Shown: positions 23,423 through 32,663 of the stretch, one piece after another
Layout of the letters: the number at the start of each line of letters is the position of its first letter
How positions within the stretch are numbered: position 1 is the stretch's first letter
NCBI RefSeq assembly: GCF_014837105.1
Contig: NZ_JACSPO010000002.1
Span: 199,470-263,469 of the forward strand
Direction: 5' to 3'
Origin: Oceanitalea stevensii
GTDB lineage: Bacteria; Actinomycetota; Actinomycetes; Actinomycetales; Actinomycetaceae
Length of the DNA stretch: 64,000 nucleotides
Made by a program: the position numbers and the translations under genes
Notes under the pieces: model-generated
What the model saw: only the letters and a program-made list of their open reading frames with translations
What the model was told of the DNA's origin: nothing
The model's database searches: none

Positions 23423-26049
23423 ACCGCTCCCCGGCGCTGGAGGTGGCGCAGCGCGGCCCACCCGAGCGGGACCCGGATCCAGAAGGTGAGCAGCCGGAAG
23501 ACGAGCGCGACGGAGAAGGCGACGCCGGCGGGGATGCCCGCGACGGTGAGCCCACCGGTGAGCGCCGCCTCCACCGGGCCGATGCCGCCGGGGGACGGCA
23601 CGGCCGCCCCGACCGTGTTGGACGTGAGGTAGGTGATCGACAGCGTCGTCAGCGGCAGGGTGTAGCCGAAGGCGGCGAGGGCGCAGCCGAAGGCCGCGAC
23701 GTAGCCGAGCGTCATGATGACGTTGCCGCTCAGCCCCACGAGCAGCCGGCTCGGGCTGCCCACCACCCACAGCACCCGGGGCCACACCTGGCGCAGCGTG
23801 GGACCGAGCTTCTCCCACAGCCACGTGCGCACGGGCGACACGACGAGGACGACGACGACGATGAGGACGGCGGTGATCGCCACCGCGTTGACGGCGCCCG
23901 AGGGCACCGACAGCGTGCCGGCGCTGCCGGTGACCAGGGCCATCGTCGCGAGGAGCATGACCGTCGTGACGAACTGGGAGACCTGGACGAGGGCGACGGT
24001 GGCGACGGCGAGCGGGGTGGCGACCCGCTGCCGGTTGAGGAACCGGAGGTTGAGGGCCGCCGGCCCCACCCCGGCGGGCGCGACGAGCGAGACGACGCCG
24101 GCGGCCACCTGGACGAGGGTGGTGCGCCACAGCCCGAGCTTCTCCGGCGCGAAGGCCACCAGGCCCATGGCGCTGCCGAGGAAGGTGAGCACGCCGAAGG
24201 CGAAGGTGGCGAGCAGCCACCACGGGTTGGCGTTGCGGGTGGCGGCGACGACCTGCTCGAAGTTCAGCGTGCCGAGGAGCAGCCAGACGGCGACGACGGC
24301 GATCGTCACCATGACGACCGTGCGCATGCTGAACCGGGCCAGCCGCATCGGCTCGACGTCGGCCGCCGGGTTCTGGTCCACGAGCCGGGCCCGCAGCGAG
24401 TTGAGCAGCTCGCGGGGGCGCTCGGCCGCGGCGCGGGTGTGCGCGGTGAGGACGACCGGCTGCAGCAGCGGCGCCACCGAGGCGAGCTCCTCGCTGTCCA
24501 GCGAGCGCGCGGCGCTGGCCAGGGCACGGTCCTCGCCGACGTGCGCGGCGGTGGCCGCGAGGAGCTGGGCGAGGTCGAGGCGGCGGGAGAGCTCGGAGGC
24601 GGCGATCTCCCCGTTCTCCCAGTCGAGGAGGAGGACCTCGCTCCCGGTCGTGACGAGGACGGCGTCGGCGCTGAGGTCGAGGTGGGCGATGCCGGCGGCG
24701 TGCGCGGTGCCCAGCTGGCGCCACAGCTCGTCGAGCAGCTCGTCACCGACCTCCTCGGCGGGGATGTCGCTGAGCCGGCGCGCGCCGCCGATGTGCGCGG
24801 TCACCATGAGGACCGAGTCGCGGGACTCGGCCATCCCGGTGAGCGGCGCCGTGCGGACCCCGGCGCGCTCGGTCGCGTAGGCGAGGAGGGCGGCGCGGTC
24901 GGCGGCGTCACGCAGCGTGGTGGCCCGCCGCCGGTGCAGCCCCCGCACCCGCAGGCGCGCCCACAGGGAGGAGAGGTAGCCGACCACCTGGCGGTCGCCG
25001 TCGAGCACGGTGACGTACCAGCGGCGGCCCTCGGCGTCCCACACCGAGTACACGCGGTGGGCGCCCACGGGGTCGAGGGTGACGCCGTCGGGGCTCGTGG
25101 ACGCGGCGACGACGGCGTGCGGGTCGGTGAGGACGTCGGGGACGATCGAGTCGGCCGGGCGTCCGGAGGAGCCGGGCCAGCTGGGGACCGCCGTCGTGTC
25201 CAGCGGCTCCACGGGCCGCGCGGTGTAGCCGACGGGCGCGCTGGTCGTCACGGTCCACGCCTGGACGTCCTCGCCCGCGCTGTCCAGCCGCACGACGCGG
25301 GTGGGGTCGACCCCCGCGTGCCGCAGCCCCTGGACCAGCGCGATGCCTTCGGCGCGCTCGTTGTAGACGCCGACGATGTACCGCCCGGCGAGCCCGATCG
25401 CGCGGCCGATGAGGACCGTGACGACGGCGCCGGGCAGGGTGAGCGCGCCGCGGATGACGGTGAGGACGAGGACCACCCACAGGAGGTTCCACGACCAGCG
25501 CACGGTGGGGCGGTGGGCGCGGGTCCCGACCGTCGTGAGGAGCGCGGCGAGCGCGGCCACGAGCGGGTTCATCGCGATGACCGCGTCGCCCTCGGAGGTG
25601 ATCGTCAGGCCCACGGACAGCGCGGTGGGCCCGTAGGTGTCGAGGAGGAGGACCGCGCCGGTCGTCACGCCCCAGGCCACGACGGCGGCCGCGATGGCCT
25701 CCGCCACCGCCCGCCAGCGCCGCCGCACGAGCTGCATGACGACGACGAACAGCGGCAGGAAGAAGGTGACGACACCCTCGAGGACCGTGACGGGCAGGAG
25801 GAGGATCTCGCGCAGCACGAGGGCGGCGGCGGACTGGACGTCCTCGGTGACACCGATCGCGGTCGCGTGCGCGTACACCGCGAGGAGCAGCACCATGCCG
25901 ATGCCGAGCACGGACAGGACGAGCTCGAGGAGGTCCCGCGGGCGGTGGACGCGCGACTCGGGCACGTCGACGAGCAGCACCTTCCGACGCGGCGCCCCGC
26001 GGGTGGGGCTGTCGGCCACGGGGGTGCGCTCACCGGGCCGATCCGTCAT
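23419..26049 (-). CDS. MprF-like membrane protein (flippase domain) with internal kinase-like domain
   Basis: This 876-residue protein has three parts. An N-terminal block has about six membrane helices (35-235). A cytosolic middle region (about 240-575) contains a degenerate protein-kinase/APH-like core: HLDLSADAVL at 456 resembles the catalytic loop and LLDWENGEI the metal-binding DFG position. A C-terminal block (about 590-870) is the lysylphosphatidylglycerol synthase TM/UPF0104 flippase domain, with PAGVGPAALNLRFL and PSPGGIGPVEAALTGGL. No aminoacyl-transferase domain is present, so it more likely flips a lipid than makes aminoacyl-lipid. It has a leaderless promoter and overlaps DUF2079. 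Confidence 0.83.
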   Translation of the reverse strand: MTDRPGERTPVADSPTRGAPRRKVLLVDVPESRVHRPRDLLELVLSVLGIGMVLLLAVYAHATAIGVTEDVQSAAALVLREILLLPVTVLEGVVTFFLPLFVVVMQLVRRRWRAVAEAIAAAVVAWGVTTGAVLLLDTYGPTALSVGLTITSEGDAVIAMNPLVAALAALLTTVGTRAHRPTVRWSWNLLWVVLVLTVIRGALTLPGAVVTVLIGRAIGLAGRYIVGVYNERAEGIALVQGLRHAGVDPTRVVRLDSAGEDVQAWTVTTSAPVGYTARPVEPLDTTAVPSWPGSSGRPADSIVPDVLTDPHAVVAASTSPDGVTLDPVGAHRVYSVWDAEGRRWYVTVLDGDRQVVGYLSSLWARLRVRGLHRRRATTLRDAADRAALLAYATERAGVRTAPLTGMAESRDSVLMVTAHIGGARRLSDIPAEEVGDELLDELWRQLGTAHAAGIAHLDLSADAVLVTTGSEVLLLDWENGEIAASELSRRLDLAQLLAATAAHVGEDRALASAARSLDSEELASVAPLLQPVVLTAHTRAAAERPRELLNSLRARLVDQNPAADVEPMRLARFSMRTVVMVTIAVVAVWLLLGTLNFEQVVAATRNANPWWLLATFAFGVLTFLGSAMGLVAFAPEKLGLWRTTLVQVAAGVVSLVAPAGVGPAALNLRFLNRQRVATPLAVATVALVQVSQFVTTVMLLATMALVTGSAGTLSVPSGAVNAVAITAVLIVVVVLVVSPVRTWLWEKLGPTLRQVWPRVLWVVGSPSRLLVGLSGNVIMTLGYVAAFGCALAAFGYTLPLTTLSITYLTSNTVGAAVPSPGGIGPVEAALTGGLTVAGIPAGVAFSVALVFRLLTFWIRVPLGWAALRHLQRRGAV

Positions 26050-26056
26050 GCGCCCG

Positions 26057-26062
26057 AGTGTA
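26057..26062 (-). promoter_or_regulatory. -10 box TACACT of a leaderless promoter
   Basis: On the minus strand TACACT ends 7 nt before ATG 26049. Confidence 0.55.
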
Positions 26063-26095
26063 GGCGGTGCCCCGGACCGGCCCCCGGAGCCGCGC

Positions 26096-26857
26096 TCAGC
26101 CGAGACCGAGGGACGCGAGGAGCTCGGTCGGCAGCAGGGCGTAGCCGACGAAGGCGACGACGTCGAGGAGGGTGTGGGCGACGACGAGGGGCATGGTGCG
26201 CCGTCGTCTGCGGTAGTACTCCGCGAAGACGACGCCCATCGCGACGTTCGCCAGCCCAGGGCCCGGGCCCTGGTAGAGGTGGTAGGCGCCGCGCAGGAGC
26301 GCGCTCGCGGCGACGACGGACGGCGCCCGCCAGCCGAGCTGCTCGAGCCGCTCGATGAGGTAGCCGGCCGCGACGACCTCCTCGAGCAGGGCGTTCTTCA
26401 GCGCCGCGAGGATGAGGACGGGCACCGCCCACCACGCGGCGTCGAGGGTCGCGGCCTGGACCTCGACCGTGACGCCCAGCGCCCGCCCGAGCGCGTACAG
26501 GCCCAGACCGGGGATCCCGATGAGCGCGGCCAGCCCGGCGCCGACGGCGAGGTCCCGCCCCGGGCGGGAGAGCGTGAGGCCGATCCGGGACGTGGCACGG
26601 CGGCCGGGCTCGCTGAGGAGGTAGAGCGCCAGCGCCACCGGGACGAGCGCGAAGCCGAGGCTGAGCAGCTGGTAGGTGAGGTCGAGGTAGGGGCGCGGGG
26701 AGCGGGAGGGGTTGAGCGCGGTGGCCTGGTCGCGCAGCGGCGTCTCGGCGGTGAGCCGGGCGAGGAGGTTGACGACGGCGTAGGCGGCCGACTGCCCGAG
26801 CGACAGGCCCAGGACGATCCACACCTCCGCACGCAGGCGGCGGCGCGTGGTCTCCAT
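26096..26857 (-). CDS. CPBP-family intramembrane metalloprotease homologue
   Basis: This 253-residue protein has about seven membrane helices. The CPBP/Abi motif 1 appears as LLEEVVAAGYL (glutamate pair kept, but the usual downstream Arg is missing), motif 2 as RGAYHLYQG and motif 3 as HTLLDVVAF. The E and H residues would form the intramembrane active site. Relatives process prenylated proteins, bacteriocin immunity partners or signalling proteins; the substrate here is unknown. It starts at ATG 26857 with a leaderless promoter and lies 46 nt before the MprF-like gene on the same strand. Confidence 0.8.
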   Translation of the reverse strand: METTRRRLRAEVWIVLGLSLGQSAAYAVVNLLARLTAETPLRDQATALNPSRSPRPYLDLTYQLLSLGFALVPVALALYLLSEPGRRATSRIGLTLSRPGRDLAVGAGLAALIGIPGLGLYALGRALGVTVEVQAATLDAAWWAVPVLILAALKNALLEEVVAAGYLIERLEQLGWRAPSVVAASALLRGAYHLYQGPGPGLANVAMGVVFAEYYRRRRRTMPLVVAHTLLDVVAFVGYALLPTELLASLGLG

Positions 26858-26863
26858 GGGGCG

Positions 26864-26869
26864 GTTATA
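26864..26869 (-). promoter_or_regulatory. -10 box TATAAC of a leaderless promoter
   Basis: On the minus strand TATAAC ends 6 nt before ATG 26857. Confidence 0.5.
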
Positions 26870-26945
26870 GCAGCCGCCGCGCGAAGCGCCCCGGGGGACC
26901 GTCTCGCCATGCGGACAGCGGTACGTCCACGGGAGGCGGCGAACT

Positions 26946-26951
26946 TACCGT
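26946..26951 (+). promoter_or_regulatory. -10 box TACCGT of the metNIQ promoter
   Basis: TACCGT lies 7 nt before the 5' strand of the riboswitch closing helix, so transcription would begin just in front of the aptamer. No clear -35 hexamer was seen. Confidence 0.55.
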
Positions 26952-26958
26952 GGCAGGA

Positions 26959-27038
26959 CCATCCAGAGCAGCCGAGAGACCTGGCTCGTCGACGCTGCAG
27001 CAACCCGCTCCAACGGGTGCTCCCGCCAGGACCGATGG
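26959..27038 (+). promoter_or_regulatory. SAM riboswitch (S-box type) controlling metNIQ
   Basis: The closing helix P1 pairs CCATC (26959-26963) with GATGG (27034-27038). Inside are AGAG and GAGAGA (kink-turn region), GCAGCAACC, a short helix ACCCG/CGGGT, and the conserved GGTGCT segment, all in S-box order. The aptamer binds S-adenosylmethionine and shuts off methionine genes. The 3' strand of P1 overlaps GGAGGAA, the Shine-Dalgarno of metN, so control is probably translational. No terminator hairpin follows. Confidence 0.85.
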
Positions 27039-27047
27039 AGGAACCCC

Positions 27048-28028
27048 GTGATCAGCCTCAGCGACCTGCGCAAGGTCTACCGCACCCGCGGTGACCGCGA
27101 GGTCGTCGCACTGGACGGCATCGACCTCCACGTGCCCCGCGGGGAGGTCCACGGGATCGTCGGGGAGTCCGGCGCGGGCAAGTCGACCCTCATCCGCTGC
27201 CTCACCGCCCTCGAGGAGCCGAGCTCGGGGACCGTCGCCATCGACGGCGTCACCCTCACCGGCCTGGGCGAGCGCGAGCTGCGCCGCCAGCGGCGGCGGA
27301 TCGGCATGGTCTTCCAGCACGTCAACCTCCTCGACGCCCGGACGGCGGCGCAGAACGTCGCCTACCCGCTGCGGGTGGCGGGGGTGTCGCGCGCCGAGCG
27401 GGACGTCCGGGTGGCCGAGCTGCTCCAGCTCGTCGGCCTCGGGGACCGCGGTGACTCCTACCCCTCGCAGCTGTCCGGCGGGCAGAAGCAGCGCGTCGGC
27501 ATCGCGCGGGCGCTCGCGGCCGAGCCGGCGGTGCTCCTGTGCGACGAGCCCACCTCGGCCCTCGACTCCGACACCACGCGCCAGATCCTGCGGCTCATCC
27601 GCGAGCTGCGCGACCGCCTGGGGCTGACCGTCCTCATCATCACCCACGAGATGTCCGTGGTCCGCGAGGTCTGCGACTCCGTCACGCTCCTCGACCGCGG
27701 GAAGGTCGCCCAGACCGGGCCGATCGCCGAGGTGGCCGGTGAGCACGGCTCCCGGCTGGCCCGCTCCCTCGTCCCGCTGCCGCCGGAGCCCGGCGTAGCC
27801 GGCCGCACCACCCTCGAGCTCGCCTTCGGCGGGGGGACGCCCGCGCACCGGGTGCTCGCCGCCGTCGCCGCCCTCGGCGAGGACGTCGACGTCGCCTCCG
27901 GCACGATCGAGACCCTCGCCGGCACGCGGGTGGGCCGCCTGCGCATCACCGTCCCGGCCGCCGCCGTCGCGAGCTCCACCGCCCGGCTGCGCGCCGAGGG
28001 CGTCCACGTCGAGGAGGTGGCGCCGTGA
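27048..28028 (+). CDS. metN: methionine ABC transporter ATP-binding protein
   Basis: This 326-residue ATPase of the D-methionine/L-methionine importer has Walker A GESGAGKST near residue 40, signature LSGGQKQRVGIARAL and Walker B VLLCDEPTSALD. A C-terminal NIL domain (about residues 240-320) binds methionine and inhibits transport. It starts at GTG 27048 behind GGAGGAA. It is the first gene of metNIQ and overlaps metI by 4 nt. Expression falls when SAM is plentiful because of the upstream riboswitch. Confidence 0.95.
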   Translation: MISLSDLRKVYRTRGDREVVALDGIDLHVPRGEVHGIVGESGAGKSTLIRCLTALEEPSSGTVAIDGVTLTGLGERELRRQRRRIGMVFQHVNLLDARTAAQNVAYPLRVAGVSRAERDVRVAELLQLVGLGDRGDSYPSQLSGGQKQRVGIARALAAEPAVLLCDEPTSALDSDTTRQILRLIRELRDRLGLTVLIITHEMSVVREVCDSVTLLDRGKVAQTGPIAEVAGEHGSRLARSLVPLPPEPGVAGRTTLELAFGGGTPAHRVLAAVAALGEDVDVASGTIETLAGTRVGRLRITVPAAAVASSTARLRAEGVHVEEVAP

Positions 28029-28702
28029 GCTGGCTGCAGGACGCGCTGAGCAACCGGGTCATCACCGAGCAGCTGCCCGAGGCCACCCTCGAGACGCTCT
28101 ACATGACCGGGCTGTCCTCGCTCGCCACGGTGCTGCTCGGCCTGCCGCTCGGGCTCGCGCTCGTCGCGACGGCGCCCGGGGGCCTGCGCCCCTCGCGGGC
28201 GGTCAACGCGGCGCTCGCGACCGTCGTCAACGTCGGGCGCTCCTTCCCCTTCGTCATCCTCATGATCGCGATCCTCCCGCTGACGCGGCTCATCACCGGC
28301 ACCACCTACGGGTGGCTCTCCGCCGTCGTGCCGCTCTCGCTCGCCGCCACGCCCTTCTTCGCGCGGCTCGTCGAGAACGCCGTCCGGGACGTGAGCGCGG
28401 GGAAGGTCGAGGCGGCGCGGATGGTCGGCGCCTCCCGGCTCGCGATCGTCGGCGGGGTCCTCGTGCGCGAGGCGCTGCCCGCCCTCGTCGGTGGTGCCAC
28501 CGTCACGGTCATCACGCTCGTCGGCTACTCCGCGATGGCCGGCGCGCTGGGCGCCGGGGGCCTCGGCGCCCTCGCCGTCAACCACGGCTACAACCGGTTC
28601 CAGACCGACGTCATGGTCGTGACCGTCGTCGTCATCATCGTCCTCGTCCAGCTCGTCCAGATGCTCGGTGACCGGGTCGTGCGACTCGTCGACCACCGCT
28701 GA
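28025..28702 (+). CDS. metI: methionine ABC transporter permease
   Basis: This 225-residue permease has five membrane helices. ETLYMTGLSSLATVLLGLPLG at the N terminus and EAARMVGASRLAIVGGVLVREALPALV, the coupling EAA loop that contacts MetN, identify it as MetI. It starts at GTG 28025 within the metN stop (GTGA) and lies 23 nt before metQ. Confidence 0.95.
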   Translation: MSWLQDALSNRVITEQLPEATLETLYMTGLSSLATVLLGLPLGLALVATAPGGLRPSRAVNAALATVVNVGRSFPFVILMIAILPLTRLITGTTYGWLSAVVPLSLAATPFFARLVENAVRDVSAGKVEAARMVGASRLAIVGGVLVREALPALVGGATVTVITLVGYSAMAGALGAGGLGALAVNHGYNRFQTDVMVVTVVVIIVLVQLVQMLGDRVVRLVDHR

Positions 28703-28725
28703 GCGTCCCCACGAAAGGAAGTCCC

Positions 28726-29577
28726 ATGACCACCCTCCGCACCTCCACCCGGATCGCGGCCCTCGCCGGCGTCGCGGCCCTTACCCTCGCGGCCTGCGGC
28801 GACGCCGCGGACGACACCACCGACGGCGCCAGCCCGGCCGCCGACGGCGAGGTCACGACGATCGTCGTCGGCGCCAGCCCCACCCCGCACGCCGAGATCC
28901 TCGAGTTCGTCCAGGACAACCTCGCCGAGGACGCCGGCTTCACCCTCGACATCGTCGAGTACACCGACTACGTCCAGCCCAACGTCCAGCTCGCCGAGGG
29001 GGAGCTGGACGCGAACTTCTTCCAGCACCTGCCGTACTTCGAGGCCGAGGTGGAGGAGAAGGGCTACGACTTCGCCCACTTCGAGGGCGTCCACATCGAG
29101 CCGTACGGCGTCTACTCCGACAGCGTCGCCTCGCTGGACGAGCTGCCCGACGGCGCCCAGGTGGGCGTGCCCAACGACCCGGCCAACCAGGCCCGTGCGC
29201 TGGAGCTGCTCGCCGCCGAGGGGCTGTTCACCCTGGCCGCGGACGTCGAGGACCCGACGATCTTCGACGTCGCGGACAACCCGAAGAACGTCGAGCTCGC
29301 CGAGCTCGAGGCCGCCCAGCTCGTCCGCAGCCTCCAGGACTTCGACGCCGCCGTCATCAACGGCAACTACGCCCTCGAGGCCGACCTCAACCCGGCCGAG
29401 GACGCGATCCTCCTCGAGTCCGGCGAGGGCAACCCCTACGCCAACCTCCTCGCCGTGCGCGCGGAGGACGCCGAGAACGAGGCGATCCTCGCCCTCGACG
29501 AGGCGCTGCACTCCGAGGAGGTCCGCGCCTTCATCGAGGAGCGCTGGCCCGCCGGCGAGATCATCCCCGCCTTCTGA
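28726..29577 (+). CDS. metQ: methionine-binding lipoprotein MetQ
   Basis: This 283-residue lipoprotein has a signal ending LTLAAC (lipidated Cys24). The NlpA/MetQ domain shows VVGASPTPHAEILEFV, then YTDYVQPNVQLAEGELDANFFQHLPY, and INGNYALEADLNPAEDA near the end. It captures methionine outside the membrane and delivers it to MetNI. GAAAGGAAG precedes ATG 28726. A large hairpin follows the stop codon. Confidence 0.95.
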   Translation: MTTLRTSTRIAALAGVAALTLAACGDAADDTTDGASPAADGEVTTIVVGASPTPHAEILEFVQDNLAEDAGFTLDIVEYTDYVQPNVQLAEGELDANFFQHLPYFEAEVEEKGYDFAHFEGVHIEPYGVYSDSVASLDELPDGAQVGVPNDPANQARALELLAAEGLFTLAADVEDPTIFDVADNPKNVELAELEAAQLVRSLQDFDAAVINGNYALEADLNPAEDAILLESGEGNPYANLLAVRAEDAENEAILALDEALHSEEVRAFIEERWPAGEIIPAF

Positions 29578-29590
29578 CCCACTCCCCCCT

Positions 29591-29639
29591 AAGCGCCGAC
29601 AGCTGAGTTGTTCCTGGAACAGCTCAGCTGTCGGCGCTT
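29591..29639. terminator. large hairpin, 24-bp arms, between metQ and copA (convergent)
   Basis: 29591-29614 and 29616-29639 are reverse complements except for one G-T wobble, around a one-base centre. The outer part continues into TTCTTG. It lies between convergent genes and is probably a bidirectional terminator. The inner 19 nt of each arm match the hairpin at 33371-33415 with compensatory changes. Confidence 0.75.
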
Positions 29640-29658
29640 CTTGTGGGGTGGGGCGGGG

Positions 29659-32016
29659 TCAGCCGGCGCGGCGCAGGCGCAGGGAGTTGCCGACGACGAT
29701 GACCGAGCTCGCCGCCATCGCGGCACCGGCGATCATCGGGTTGAGCAGCCCGAGCGCGGCGAGCGGGATCGCGGCGACGTTGTAGGCAAAGGCCCAGAAG
29801 AGGTTCTGCTTGATGACCCGCAGGGTGGCGCGGGAGACGGCGATCGACGTCGGGGCGGCGCGGAGGTCGCCCGTGACGAGCGTGATGTCGCTGGCCTCGA
29901 TCGCGACGTCGGTGCCGGTGCCCATCGCCAGGCCCAGGCCCTGCTGCCCGGCCTGCGCGAGGGCCGCGGCGTCGTTGACGCCGTCCCCGACCATCGCGAC
30001 GACCCGGCCCTCGCCCTGGAGGCGGGCGACGACGTCGAGCTTGTCCTCCGGCAGCACCTCGGCGATGACGTCCTCGGCCGGGATGCCGACCTCGCGGGCC
30101 ACGGCCTCGGCGGTGGCCCGGTTGTCGCCGGTGAGGAGCATCGGCCGCACGCCCAGCTCCCGCAGGCGGGCGACCGCCTCGGCGGAGGTGGGCTTGACGG
30201 TGTCCCGGACGGCGAGGACGCCGCGGGCGGTGCCGTCCCAGGCGACGACGACGGCGGTCGCCCCGGTCCGCTCGGCGTCGCCGTGGTCCCGGCCCACGCC
30301 GTCGGGCACGGTGACGCCGCGCTCGGCGAGCCACGCGGGGCGGCCGACGAGGACCTCGTGGCCCTCGACCGTGCCGCTGACCCCGCGCCCGGCGTGGCCC
30401 GTGAAGCCGGTGACCTCGGGGAGGTCGCCGAGCTCGGCGCGGGCACCGGCCGCGACGGCCTGGGCGATGGGGTGCTCGCTGGCCGCCTCGACCGCGCCCG
30501 CGAGCCGCAGCACCTGGCCGCGGTCCGTGGCGGTGACGTCGGCCAGCTCCATGCGACCCTCGGTCACCGTGCCGGTCTTGTCGAGCACCATGGTGTCGAT
30601 GCGGCGGGTGGACTCGAGGATCTCCGGGCCCTTGATGACGATCCCGAGCTGCGAGGCGCGGCCCGAGCCGACGAGCAGCGCGGTGGGGGTCGCCAGTCCG
30701 AGCGCGCAGGGGCAGGCGATGATGAGGACGGCGACGGCGGCGGTGAAGGCGGCCTGGAGGTTGGCGCCGGAGAGCATCCACACGGCGAAGGTGCCGATCG
30801 CGATGACGAAGACGACCGGGACGAAGACGGCGGAGATGCGGTCCGCGAGCCGCTGGACCGGGGCCTTGCCGGTCTGGGCCCGGGTGACGAGCCGGCCGAT
30901 CTGGGCCAGCGTCGTCTCCTCGCCCACGCGGGTGGCCCGCACGACCAGGCGCCCGGAGGCGTTGACGGTCGCGCCGGTCACGGTGTCACCGGGGCCGACG
31001 TCGACGGGCACCGGTTCCCCGGTGAGCATCGAGGCGTCCACCGCGGAGCTGCCCTCGACGACGACGCCGTCGGTGGCGACCTTCTCCCCGGGGCGGACGA
31101 CGAACAGGTCCCCGGCGGCGAGCTGCTCGACGGGCACGCGCTCCTCGGTGCGCCGCCCGGCGCCGTCCACGGTCAGCCGCGCGACGTCCTTGGCGCCGAG
31201 GGAGAGCAGGGCGCGCAGCGCGTCCCCGGCCCGGCGGCGGGAGCGTGACTCGGCGTAGCGGCCGGCGAGGAGGAAGGTCGTGACGACCGCGGCGACCTCG
31301 AAGTAGAGCTCGGGCATGCCGACCTCGCCCAGGGCGCCCTGTCGGGGGAACAGGTGCGGGGCCATCCGCATCCCGATCTCCCCGGCGCCGCCGAGCAGCA
31401 GCGCCCACAGCGACCACAGCGTGGCCGCGATGACACCGACGGACACGAGGGTGTCCATCGTCGAGGCGCCGTGCCGGGCGGCCTTGGCCGCCGAGCGGTG
31501 GAAGGGCCAGGCGGCCCAGGTCACCACGGGCAGCGACAGGAGCGCGACGACCCACTGCCAGCCCGGGAACTGCAGGGGCGGGACCATCGACAGCGCGACG
31601 ATCGGCACGCTGAGCGCGCCGGCGACCCGCAGGCGCCGGCGCAGGTCCGCCTGGCGCCGCTCGGCGGGGGAGGAGGTGTCGTCCCCGGCGCCGTGGCTGT
31701 GCCCGGCGAGCGCGTGCTCGTCGCCGTGGTCGCCGTCGCCGTGGCCTCCGTGGTGGGCGGCGTCGTCGTCGGCGGTGCGCCGGCGGGTGACGGTGGCGGC
31801 GTACCCGGCGCGCTCGACGGCACCGAGGAGGTCACCGTCGGGCACCTGCTCGTCGAGGGTGACGTGCGCGCTCTCGGTGGCGAGGTTGACGGTGGCGCTG
31901 ACGCCGGGAACTGCGTTGAGCTTCTTCTCCACCCGCGCGACGCAGGAGGCGCAGGTCATCCCCTCGACGGCGAGGTCGATCTCAGCGAACGGTGTGGTGG
32001 TGACGGGGGACGACAC
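29659..32016 (-). CDS. copA: copper-translocating P1B-type ATPase
   Basis: This 785-residue Cu(I) export ATPase has an N-terminal heavy-metal domain with MTCASC (Cys22, Cys25) and a His-rich linker (about 86-109). It also has eight membrane helices with the CPC ion site in [16 protein letters not shown], the phosphorylation motif DKTGTVTE, and [10 protein letters not shown] in the hinge. It starts at GTG 32016 behind AGGAGG. It is the last gene of csoR-copZ-copA and lies 17 nt after the metallochaperone gene. Copper is inferred from CPC, CsoR and the chaperone. Confidence 0.93.
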   Translation of the reverse strand: MSSPVTTTPFAEIDLAVEGMTCASCVARVEKKLNAVPGVSATVNLATESAHVTLDEQVPDGDLLGAVERAGYAATVTRRRTADDDAAHHGGHGDGDHGDEHALAGHSHGAGDDTSSPAERRQADLRRRLRVAGALSVPIVALSMVPPLQFPGWQWVVALLSLPVVTWAAWPFHRSAAKAARHGASTMDTLVSVGVIAATLWSLWALLLGGAGEIGMRMAPHLFPRQGALGEVGMPELYFEVAAVVTTFLLAGRYAESRSRRRAGDALRALLSLGAKDVARLTVDGAGRRTEERVPVEQLAAGDLFVVRPGEKVATDGVVVEGSSAVDASMLTGEPVPVDVGPGDTVTGATVNASGRLVVRATRVGEETTLAQIGRLVTRAQTGKAPVQRLADRISAVFVPVVFVIAIGTFAVWMLSGANLQAAFTAAVAVLIIACPCALGLATPTALLVGSGRASQLGIVIKGPEILESTRRIDTMVLDKTGTVTEGRMELADVTATDRGQVLRLAGAVEAASEHPIAQAVAAGARAELGDLPEVTGFTGHAGRGVSGTVEGHEVLVGRPAWLAERGVTVPDGVGRDHGDAERTGATAVVVAWDGTARGVLAVRDTVKPTSAEAVARLRELGVRPMLLTGDNRATAEAVAREVGIPAEDVIAEVLPEDKLDVVARLQGEGRVVAMVGDGVNDAAALAQAGQQGLGLAMGTGTDVAIEASDITLVTGDLRAAPTSIAVSRATLRVIKQNLFWAFAYNVAAIPLAALGLLNPMIAGAAMAASSVIVVGNSLRLRRAG

Positions 32017-32033
32017 GGGGGCCTCCTGGTGGC

Positions 32034-32288
32034 CTAGTTGTCGGTGTGGATGGCGGTGACGGCGTAGCCGGCCTCGTCGACGGCGGCGCGCAGGGCGTCC
32101 TCGTCGAGGACGGCGTCGGAGACGACGGTGACCTCAGAGGTCCCGCCGTTGCGGAGGATGACGCTGACCTTGGAGACGTCCTTGACGCCCTCCAGCTCAC
32201 GCGTCACGGCGGACACGCAGTGCCCGCAGGTCATGCCCTGGACGTCGAGGACGGTGGTGCGGTCGACGGGCGAGGGGTCGGTGCTCAT
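32034..32288 (-). CDS. CopZ-like heavy-metal-associated domain protein
   Basis: This 84-residue protein is a single HMA domain. MTCGHC (Cys21, Cys24) is the Cu(I)-binding loop, followed by the ferredoxin-like beta-alpha-beta fold. It is expected to carry Cu(I) in the cytosol to the N-terminal domain of CopA, its downstream neighbour. AGGAGA precedes ATG 32288. It sits between csoR (24 nt) and copA (17 nt) in one operon. Confidence 0.92.
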   Translation of the reverse strand: MSTDPSPVDRTTVLDVQGMTCGHCVSAVTRELEGVKDVSKVSVILRNGGTSEVTVVSDAVLDEDALRAAVDEAGYAVTAIHTDN

Positions 32289-32312
32289 GGGATCTCCTGG
32301 GTGGGGTGGGAA

Positions 32313-32594
32313 CTACGAACGGACGAGACGGGCGATGGCCTCGCTCGCCTCGCGGACCTTCTCGGCGCCCTCCTCGTGGGAGGAGCGGGCGGCGTCGACG
32401 ACGCAGTGGCCGAGGTGGTCCTCGACCAGGCCGATGCCGACCGCCTGGAGCGCCTTGGTGACGGCGGAGATCTGGGTGAGGACGTCGATGCAGTACGTGT
32501 CCTCGTCGACCATGCGGGCGATGCCGCGGACCTGGCCCTCGATGCGCCGCAGGCGCCGGGCGTAGTCCTCTTTCGTGCCGCTGTAGCCGGCCAT
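32313..32594 (-). CDS. csoR: copper-sensing repressor CsoR
   Basis: This 93-residue all-helical repressor of the CsoR/DUF156 family keeps the Cu(I) ligands Cys35, His60 and Cys64 (TYC, DHLGHC). RRIEGQVRGI near the N terminus contacts DNA. Binding of Cu(I) releases it from its operator and turns on its own gene, copZ and copA. A matching palindrome lies 31 nt upstream of ATG 32594. AAGGGAG precedes the start. Confidence 0.93.
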   Translation of the reverse strand: MAGYSGTKEDYARRLRRIEGQVRGIARMVDEDTYCIDVLTQISAVTKALQAVGIGLVEDHLGHCVVDAARSSHEEGAEKVREASEAIARLVRS

Positions 32595-32624
32595 GTGATG
32601 CTCCCTTCCGTCATCGTCAACGGT

Positions 32625-32641
32625 ATACCCCCTAGGGGTAT
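32625..32641. promoter_or_regulatory. CsoR operator ATACCCC-CTA-GGGGTAT
   Basis: A perfect 7-bp inverted repeat around CTA matches the known form of CsoR boxes (TACCCC...GGGGTA). On the minus strand it overlaps TATACC, a plausible -10 for csoR. Copper-dependent derepression of the csoR-copZ-copA operon is expected. Confidence 0.8.
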
Positions 32642-32663
32642 TCCCGCCACGGGGAGGGGAGTG

